Assembly: GCA_044221445.1 (NCBI GenBank)
Contig: JBGAPF010000008.1
Span: 1 to 64,000 of the forward strand
DNA: 64,000 bases
Direction: 5' to 3'
Origin: JBDHTS01 sp044221445
Lineage (GTDB): Bacteria > Pseudomonadota > Alphaproteobacteria > Micavibrionales > Micavibrionaceae
Shown here: positions 33,032-41,400 of the stretch, in pieces
Position numbering within the stretch: the stretch's first letter is position 1
Layout of the letters: each line of letters starts with the position of its first letter
Translations under genes and position numbers: made by a program
Notes under the pieces: generated by a model
The model's input: only the letters and a program-made list of their open reading frames with translations
What the model was told of the DNA's origin: nothing
The model's database searches: none

Positions 33032-35272
33032 TTGAACAAAGATTCTTTTTCGCGCGCCAGTATTCATTTTTTAGCGTTATCGTCCGGGCTTGCCGCCCTT
33101 TCATGGGAAGTGATATGGCAGATCAAGGCAACATTGGCGCTGGGCGCTTCGGCTTGGGGAACGGCTATTATCCTCGCTGTAACGATGGGCGGGATGTGCG
33201 CAGGCTCTTTGATCATGGGGCAGATCTTCAAAGACCGGTGTATTAAGAGACCTGTGCGCCTGTACGGCTTTCTTGAAGGAATTATCGGACTGTCCGGCCT
33301 TCTTCTTGGCTTTTTTTTCCAGCTTATCGAAAGGCTCGACACGCATATTTATGAGGTGATGCCGGACAGCGCCACGCTGGTCCATATCCTCGGCATTGTC
33401 GCCTCGCTCGGCCTTCCAACCCTCTGCATGGGCGCGACTTTGCCAGTTCTAGGGCTTGTTGCGCGACAGTACGGGACATCTATCGCCATCCTGTATGGGC
33501 TGAATACGCTGGGGGCAGCTCTGGGCGCATTATGTGCGGCTTTCGTTCTTATTCCCTTATTGGGTATTACCCATACAGCGTGGGCTATTGCGACCGTCAA
33601 CATTGCTGTCGGCATGTCAGCGTGGCTGTTGAGCCCAGGCGAAACCCTTAAAAAAGAACAGCGTCAGGATAGAGAGAATTTCGATCGGCGCACGTTTATT
33701 ACCAACAGTCTGATCGTGTTAATAACAGGTTATGCCACGTTTTCCTTGGAAGTCGCGTGGTTCCGGTCACTTACGGCCGCGTTCCAGAGCGCCACCGACG
33801 CGTTCGCCATCATGCTAGCGTCCGTATTGATCGGACTTGGAGCCGGGGCGCGGCTGGTGCCGGTGTTCAAGACGCTCAAATTGCCTCTTGGCGTTCTCAT
33901 CGCTGCTTCCGGCATCCTGATCTTTTTGGCAACGCCCGTGATCGAACGTTTCGATATCGTGGTGAATACAGCCTCGCTGCATCCGAAGATTCTGATCCTA
34001 AACTGGTTCGTCAGCACGCTGTCCATCATCGGTATTCCGATCCTGCTGCTGGGCGTAGCGCTGCCCTGGATCATGGATGACCAGAGGTCGACGCGCAAAC
34101 TGGGGATTTTATATTCTATCAACGCTCTGTCGGGGATTGCCGGGGCATTGTGCGCGGGATGGATCTTGCTCCCGACCATCGGCTTTGCGCGCACGGCGTG
34201 GGTTGCCGGAGGAATCGTTGCGATCACCGGCATTATCAACGCACCACGTGAAAAAAGAGCCGTACTTGCCATGTTGAGCTTTGCCGCGCTGAGCGTCGCT
34301 GTTATGTTTGAGTCGGGCGTAGGCAGAACGCGTGTCCAGAGATGGTATTTCTCCAAGGACATAAAGCCGGACAAAATCCTGGAATCCTATGAAGGCCCGA
34401 ACGCTACCGTCACAGCTGTGGGGTATAAGACGGGCGGAAAGGCGCTGATCATCGACGGTTTCGTCGCCTCCACGCAATACACTTCGGACGAACCTCAGCA
34501 CTCAATCCATTATATGTTGTGGATGGGGCATTTGCCGATGCTGGTAAATCCCCATCCTCACAAGGCGCTGGTCATCTGTTTTGGGACAGGACAGACGGCG
34601 AACGCAGTCAGGAACGAAAACCCGCAATCGCTCGACATCGTTGATCTGAACCCACAGGTTTTGAAAATAGCCCATAATTTCACGACCAATGAAGGCGTCC
34701 TGGACGACCCGCGCGTCAAGACAACTGTTATGGACGGGCGCGCGTATATCCGTCGCACGGATACAATCTACGACGTCATTACGCTTGAGCCGATGCCACC
34801 GAATTTTGCAGGCGTGAATGCCCTATATTCACAGGAATTCTATAAATTCGCCCGCTCGAAACTAAGCCCTGAAGGAACGATCGCACAATGGGTGCCGTTT
34901 CACCTGGTCGGTCCGCATTACAGCCTTTCGATCGTAAAAACGTTTCAGAGCGTGTTTCCGAACGCCGTGCTCTGGCTCGACCCTGGATCGAAAACAGGGA
35001 TTCTTCTCGGATCGAAAAACGACGACGTTCCGGTGGGAAGCGTATGGCCTGGCTACGCACGCGAGGGAAAAGGGCGAGACATGACAGAGGCCGAGGCGCG
35101 GCAGGCCATGACGCTCGATAGTAAAGCGCTGCGGGATTACAGCGACCGAGGAGAAATCATTACTGACGATAACCAGCTGCTGGCCTACGGCGAGGCGCTG
35201 ACACAGTTCCGCAGCGCCGAAGACCTTCAAAAGAAGAACATGGAACTTTTGACAGAGATAAAGGCGCCTTAA
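33032..35272 (+). CDS. Multi-spanning membrane protein with spermidine-synthase-like domain
   Basis: This encodes 746 residues. Residues about 1-420 hold 11-12 hydrophobic segments (for example LALSSGLAALSWEVIWQIKA and GLPTLCMGATLPVLGLVARQ with the conserved GATLP turn). Residues about 430-700 form a class I methyltransferase-like spermidine/spermine synthase fold: ALVICFGTGQTANAV (motif I), SLDIVDLNPQVLKIA, VMDGRAYI and YDVITLEPMPP in place of D-x-I-x-x-D. The aminopropyl-transfer Asp of true SpeE is here Glu/Pro-rich, so polyamine synthesis is doubtful. Such fused proteins are widespread and uncharacterised. The only reasonable start is TTG 33032 (MNKDSFSRASIHFLALSS). It is somewhat more AT-rich than its neighbours. 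Confidence 0.75.
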   Translation: MNKDSFSRASIHFLALSSGLAALSWEVIWQIKATLALGASAWGTAIILAVTMGGMCAGSLIMGQIFKDRCIKRPVRLYGFLEGIIGLSGLLLGFFFQLIERLDTHIYEVMPDSATLVHILGIVASLGLPTLCMGATLPVLGLVARQYGTSIAILYGLNTLGAALGALCAAFVLIPLLGITHTAWAIATVNIAVGMSAWLLSPGETLKKEQRQDRENFDRRTFITNSLIVLITGYATFSLEVAWFRSLTAAFQSATDAFAIMLASVLIGLGAGARLVPVFKTLKLPLGVLIAASGILIFLATPVIERFDIVVNTASLHPKILILNWFVSTLSIIGIPILLLGVALPWIMDDQRSTRKLGILYSINALSGIAGALCAGWILLPTIGFARTAWVAGGIVAITGIINAPREKRAVLAMLSFAALSVAVMFESGVGRTRVQRWYFSKDIKPDKILESYEGPNATVTAVGYKTGGKALIIDGFVASTQYTSDEPQHSIHYMLWMGHLPMLVNPHPHKALVICFGTGQTANAVRNENPQSLDIVDLNPQVLKIAHNFTTNEGVLDDPRVKTTVMDGRAYIRRTDTIYDVITLEPMPPNFAGVNALYSQEFYKFARSKLSPEGTIAQWVPFHLVGPHYSLSIVKTFQSVFPNAVLWLDPGSKTGILLGSKNDDVPVGSVWPGYAREGKGRDMTEAEARQAMTLDSKALRDYSDRGEIITDDNQLLAYGEALTQFRSAEDLQKKNMELLTEIKAP

Positions 35273-35302
35273 TAATCTGCACGACTGGCGATATTTCGCG
35301 TT

Positions 35303-35331
35303 CTGACATTACTGAATTTTTGACGTATACT
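35303..35331 (+). promoter_or_regulatory. Strong sigma70 promoter of the small Lys-rich gene
   Basis: CTGACA (35303-35308), 17 bases, TATACT (35326-35331): five of six matches at each hexamer. The expected start is near 35338, with a leader of about 29 bases to ATG 35367. Confidence 0.65.
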
Positions 35332-35366
35332 TTTTCTGTTCTCGTAAATTCAAAAGGAGATATCCG

Positions 35367-35471
35367 ATGGCAAAATCGAAAGACACCAAGAAAGACGTCA
35401 AGAAGCCTGCCCTGAAAACAGCTAAAGAGAAGAAGCAGGCCAAGGCTGAAAAGAAAAAGGCCAAGGGTTGA
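35367..35471 (+). CDS. 34-residue lysine-rich small protein
   Basis: The peptide starts MAKSKDTKKDVKKPALKTAK and continues with EKKQAKAEKKKAKG, so more than a third of residues are Lys. It has a textbook AGGAG eight bases before the ATG and its own strong promoter, which argues for real, possibly abundant, expression. The composition resembles the tails of histone-H1-like bacterial proteins and suggests binding to nucleic acid or acidic polymers, but this rests on charge alone. Its stop lies 3 bases from the stop of the convergent ndvB gene, with no terminator visible between them, so the transcripts may overlap. Confidence 0.65.
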   Translation: MAKSKDTKKDVKKPALKTAKEKKQAKAEKKKAKG

Positions 35472-35474
35472 CGC

Positions 35475-38400
35475 TTACCGGATCAGTAAGATTTCGACAG
35501 TGTGACGCTGTTGATCATCCGTTAAGGGAATGAACGCGCCGTCCTGAAGATTGCCGTCCAGAGTGACGCTTTCCAGGGCGGCGTTTTCGTCCCGGCTGAC
35601 CGTGATCGCGTAGACGGCGGTGCGGTAGCGATATTCGATCCTGAACCCTGGCCATTCCGGGGGCAGGCAGGGCGCAAAGATCAGCCGTCCGTCTTCCAGC
35701 GTCAGGCCCAGAATAGACTCCAGGATCAGGCGGTACATCCAGCCGGAAGAGCCGGTATACCATGTCCACCCGCCCCGGCCCGTATGGGGGGCGACTCCGT
35801 AAACATCCGCCGCGACGACGTAAGGTTCGACCTTGTACAATGCGACTTCATCCGCCGTGCGCCCGTGGTTCAGCGGGTTGATCATCCGGAGCAGTTCGTA
35901 GGCGCGGTCGCGGTCGCCCATTTTAGCGAAGGCCATCGCCGTCCAGATCGCGGCATGGGTATATTGCCCGCCGTTTTCACGGACGCCGGGGACGTAACCG
36001 CGGATATAGCCTGGATTGACCGGCGATTTATCGAAGGGCGGGTCGAGCAGCTGGATCAGCGCATGGTCGCGGCGGACGAGGCGCTTGTCGGCCGCTTCCA
36101 TCGCCACCCGGGCGCGTTCCGGATCGGCAGCGCCGGACAGGACGGCCCAGCTTTGCGACAGGGAGTCGATCTGGCAGTCTTCGTTGGCGGCGGAGCCGAG
36201 CGGGGTGCCATCGTCGAAATAGGCGCGGCGATACCAGCCGCCATCCCAGGCGTTCTTTTCGATATTGGCGCGCAAGGAAAGGGCTTCGGCTTCACAATGC
36301 GCGGCATAACCTGGATCGTCATGCGAACGGGCGAGGCCGGCAAACCGCAACAGGATGTCGTAGAGGAAAAAGCCGAGCCATACGCTTTCACCCTTGCCGT
36401 GTTCGCCCACCTTATCCATGCCGTCGTTCCAGTCGCAGGAGCCGATCAGCGGCAGGCCGCGCTCCCCGAAGCCTGTGCGGTTGATGGCGCGGATGCAGTG
36501 TTCGTACAGGCTGGCGATCTGTTCCGAACGGACAGGCATGTCGTAATAGGAATCTTCGTCCTGGTTAAGATGGCGGCCTTCCAGGAAAGGCACCATCTCG
36601 TCGAGAATTCCTCGATCGCCCGTTGCCGTAACATACCGGCAGACGGCCAGGGGCAGCCACAAATAATCGTCCGAGCATTTGGTGCGGACGCCGCGATCGG
36701 CAGGGGGATGCCACCAGTGCTGGACATCGCCCTCGACAAACTGGTGCGCCGCGCAGAGAAGAATCTGCGCGCGCAGGAGTTCCGGGCGCGTATGGACCAG
36801 CGCCATCGCGTCCTGCAACTGGTCGCGGAACCCGAAGGCGCCGCCGGACTGGTAATAACCGCTGCGCGCCCATAGACGGCACGCGATGGTCTGGTACATC
36901 AGCCAGCCATTGGCCAGGATGTTCAATGACAGGTCGGGCGTTTCGACTTTTACTTTTCCAAGCGTTTCCTCCCACAGAGCCTGAACAGCGTCGAACGCAG
37001 TATGGGCCGCGACAGAGCCGCGCAGGTTGCGGACCAGATTGCCGGCCTCGGCAGCTTTTTTACAGACGCCGAGCTTGAACACGATCTCGCGCTCCTGGCC
37101 GTCGGCCAGTTCCAGCGGCACCTGGATGGCGGCGCAGGGATCGAGGCTGGCCCCGACGCGGCCGGAGAGGCGCAGGCGATCCATCGCGGCCGGGTGCTGC
37201 ATGGAACCGTTGCGGCCGATAAATTCACGCCTGTCGCCGGTGACGGTGCGCACCGCCTCGTCGGTATCGAAAAATGCGACACGGCCTGAAAATTCAGTGT
37301 TGTAGAAATTGCGGGCGAACAAAGCGCCGGTATTGAGATCGACTTCCGTCACGACATGCATGCCGGTTTTGGCGCGCAGATCGCCGAGGACCCATTCGAC
37401 ATAGCCGGTCGCCGACAATTGGCGGGTGCGGCCCGACTGGTTGCGGATTTTCAGGACGGAGAATTTCACGGGCGAGTCGACCGCGACATAGACCCAGAGT
37501 TCCGAGTGGATGCCGTTCTCGACGTGTTCGAACACGCTGTAGCCGAAGCCGTGGCGGGTGATGTAAGGCATGGCGCTGCGGCATGGTCCCGGAGCGGGCG
37601 ACCAGAACAGGCCTGTTTCTTCGTCGCGCAGGTAATAGGCCTCGCCGCCCGGATCGCCGACCGGGTCGTTATGCCAGGGAGTGACGCGGAAGGCATGGGC
37701 GTTTTCGCTCCACGTATAGGACTGGCCGCGTTCAGAGATGACAGTGCCGAATTCAGGGTTGGCGAGGACGTTCGACCATGGCGCCGGCGTGTTCTGGCCG
37801 CGCCCGGTCATGATCACATATTCGCGTCCATCCTGCGAGAACCCGCCAAGGCCGTTGAACATGAGCAGGTCCTCGCGCCGCGGCAGGGCAGGGGCGGCGA
37901 CGGGCGGGGAACGGAAATTCGGGACAGGGACAAGGCGCGGGACGCGCAGCTCCTTGATCCCGGCGCGGCCAATCTGCTCGGCAAGCGTCCCACGGCTGTC
38001 GGTGATGATGGCGCGGGCGACGGACTCAAGAAGGATGCGGTCTTCGGGCGCAATCTGGTCGCCCGGGCGTACGAAAATCCCGCCCGGCCGGTCGATGACA
38101 TGCGCCTCGATTCCCGCCGTGATAAGCCCGAGGATCTGATCCTGGAGCAGCTGGCGGTATCCCGCCTGGTCTTCGTTCCAGATCACCAGATCGACGGCGA
38201 GGCCTTTCAGGCGCCAATACGCATGGGCCTGGACCATCTGGCGCACCAGATCGATATTGGCGGAGTCCTTGATCTGCAGCAGCACGATCGGGAAATCGCC
38301 GGAGATGGCGTAGCTCCAGAGGCCGGACTGACCCCTGCGGTTCTTGATCAGCGTACTGGCGTCTGCGCGCAGCGCGGCGTTCGGGTAAAGGATCGAACTG

Positions 38401-41400
38401 GCAAGTCGCGCATAGAGCTGCGCGTCGCCGTCGGTCGCGTTCAACTGGCGCAGGATGACCTGCCCATGTGTCCAGGCCATCTCAAGCACGCGGTGCGTCA
38501 GATGGCTGTCCTGGTATTTGTTGACAAGGTTCAGGCATATATCGCGCGTGTCGGCCATGCCGGTCACGACATCCACGGTAACGGTCTGTTCGGGTTCCAG
38601 CGTGATCTGGTATTTGACCGCGACAATAGGGTCGAGGACAGAGCCCTCGGAGCCGGAAAGAGGCGTGGAATCAAGCACGGCCTTCGGCGCCTGCAGGCTG
38701 TTCCCCCGACCGATGAATCTCATGCGGTCGGTCTCGAACGAGACCTGGGTCGTTTCGGCGCCGTGGACGGACACCTGATGGAACATGAAGGGCGGGCGCT
38801 CTTCCTGGGACCGCGGGCGGCGCGTGCAGAGGATGGCATGGCGCTTGTGCAGGATCTCGGTCTGGACGAACAGGTTGCTGAAGGCCGGGTGCGCTGCGTC
38901 CGACGCGGGCGGCGCGATCACCACCTCCGCATAGCTCGTCACCTCGATCACGCGGCGGCTGCGCGACCGGTTGGAGATGCGGCTGCGGCGCAGTTCGATA
39001 TCGTCTTCGGGCGAGACGACGATTTCCGTATGCGTTTCGAAATCGCCATCGCGGCGGCGGAATTCGGCACGCCCTTCGGAGAAGATGACTTCGTAGGATT
39101 GCGGCGCCTTCAATGTCGGCTGATACGCTGTCGACCAGAACGCGCCCGTCCCCACGTCGCGGATGTAGCAGAACGTGCCCCAGTTGTCGCGCGTCGCATC
39201 CTCGCGCCAACGCGTGACCGCGTAATGTTTCCAGCGGCTGAAACTGCCGCCGCCATTGCTGACCATGACGTGGTAGCGGCTGTTGGACAGCAGGTTGACC
39301 TCCGGCAGGGCGGTGCCCGGCGAATTGAGAACGCGCACAGGCGTTTCGCTGGCCGTGACAGCCGTCTTGCGGGAGATGTCGCGTTCGGCTTCATCGTCCT
39401 GATAGGCGACGGCTCTCGGAATTTTCTCATGCAGAAGCAGCATGGTCGCCTGGAACAACGGATCGGATTCGAAGCGCCTCTGCATCGGCTGATCGAGCAG
39501 AAGGTAAGCGAGCGACAAAAAGCTCATGCCCTGATGATGCACCATGAAAGATTGCACCAGCGCGTGGTCTTTATTGCGCGGCACGCGCGACGGCGTGTAA
39601 TCGATCGCTTCGTACAAGCCATACCGCCCCTCGAAGCCGAGACCCGACAGGCGCTGCAGGTTGGCGCAGGCTTCTTCCGGCGAGACCATCAGGGCCATGA
39701 CGGTGGCGTAAGGCGCGATGACGAGGTCGTCGCCAAGGCCGCGCTTCATGCCGAGGCCGGGAACGCCGAAAGCGCGGTACTGATAGTTCAGCTGCGCATC
39801 GAACATGTTGTAACCGGATTCAGAGACGCCCCAGGGCACATTGCGCTGGGCGCCGTATTCGATCTGGCGCCTGACGCTGGATTTATAGGTCTGGTCCAAC
39901 AGCGTCTTCTCGTAGTTCGGCATTACCAGCAGGGGCATCAGATATTCGAACATCGAGCCGCTCCACGAGGTAAGCGTCGGCCTGCCGCCGGCGTTTTTCA
40001 GGCGGCGGCCCAGCGCGAACCAGCTTTCCTGGGGCAGGTGCCCCTGCGCGATGCCGACAAAATTGCCGAGGCGCGCTTCGGAAGCCAGAAGATCGTAATA
40101 GCTGGCGTCACGTTTGCGCTCATGAACGTTGTAGCCGATGCTGAGCAAGTGGTTGCTTTCGTCGTACAGGAAGTCGTAATCCATTTGCGCCATTTCGCTG
40201 GCCTGCATCGCCAGATGCTCCAGAGACTGGATACGCTCCGCGGCACGTTCGCTGGCCTGCTGCACAAGTCCGGCCATTTCGGGCAGGCGCGGCGGCAGGT
40301 CGAACTGATAGCTCGCCAGCTGGCGCAACGTCGGAATGGCCGCCAGTTCCGGCAGATGACCTATACGGTCGCTGGGCAGCTGCGCCCACGGCGCCAGATA
40401 ATCGATTTCAAACAGAGCGTCACGGCATTGCCCGGCAAGCGTCACCGTCCACCACGCGGAATCACAGTCCGGGTCCACATTGAAATTTTCAGCGAAGGCG
40501 TCGATGGCGTTGGTCAGGCGATCAAGCGCGGTGCGCGCCGCCGGCAACGTCGAAGGAGGAACAGCGCAGAAAGATTCGAGATCGTCCCTGAATCCGGACA
40601 GCGAACGCAGGGCGTTTTCATCCAGAAGTCCGGCCAGGATATCGAACGTATCGCGAAGGCCTGGAAAAACGCGGGGGCTGAGAATACTGCGGTCTATCAA
40701 TTCCAAAAGGCCGGGGCGAAGGGTCAGAAGATGGCCCGCCAGATTTCCGCTGTCGACGGTCGAAACATATAAAGGATTGAGGGGTCTGAGATCCTGCGTC
40801 CCGTACCAGTTGTAGAAATGGCCGCGATAGCGTTCCAGTCCCGCCATGGTGCGCATCTGATTGTCGGTGCGCTCGATCAGGAGACCAGCGGGGATATAAC
40901 CGAAATCATGGGCGGAAAGATTGGCCAGCAGGGCAAGACCCATGTTGGTGGGCGAAGTGCGATGGGCAACGACCGCCACCGGTTCTTCCTGCACGTTGTC
41001 GGGGGGAAGCCAGTTATCGGCAGGCCCGACATAGGTTTCGAAGAACGCCCATGTCTTGCGCGTCAGCTTGCCCAGATAGGCAAGTTGCCCGGCGCTCAGC
41101 TGCGGCCGGGCCGGTATGATGGGGCGGCTGAGCAGGGACACGATGGCAGGGAAGAACAACCATAGAAGCAATACGGGCGCAGCGGCGACCAGATTTTCAG
41201 GAGCCGAGGGGAGCAGCCAGCCCGTAACGGCCAGCGCGAGGACCGGGGCGATCCACATCTGGCGGTAAGATCCTGCAATATCCGTGCGGCTTTTGCGGTT
41301 GGTTTCGCTGGACGGGTTCCATTCCAGAAGTTTGCGGCGCGAGATGAGCACACGCCATGTGGCCCGCAGAATGGCGTCGATATGATAGAAGGCGTCGTAA

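Noticed and set aside
30768..33104. 778-residue open frame on the minus strand opposite the propeller/RTX gene
   Set aside because: It is the antisense of GC-biased repeats, Val/Ala/Arg-rich with no domain; the plus-strand protein has clear propeller and RTX motifs.
37356..40772. 1138-residue plus-strand frame inside ndvB
   Set aside because: Antisense shadow of a well-recognised glucan synthase; low-complexity Arg/His/Gly composition.
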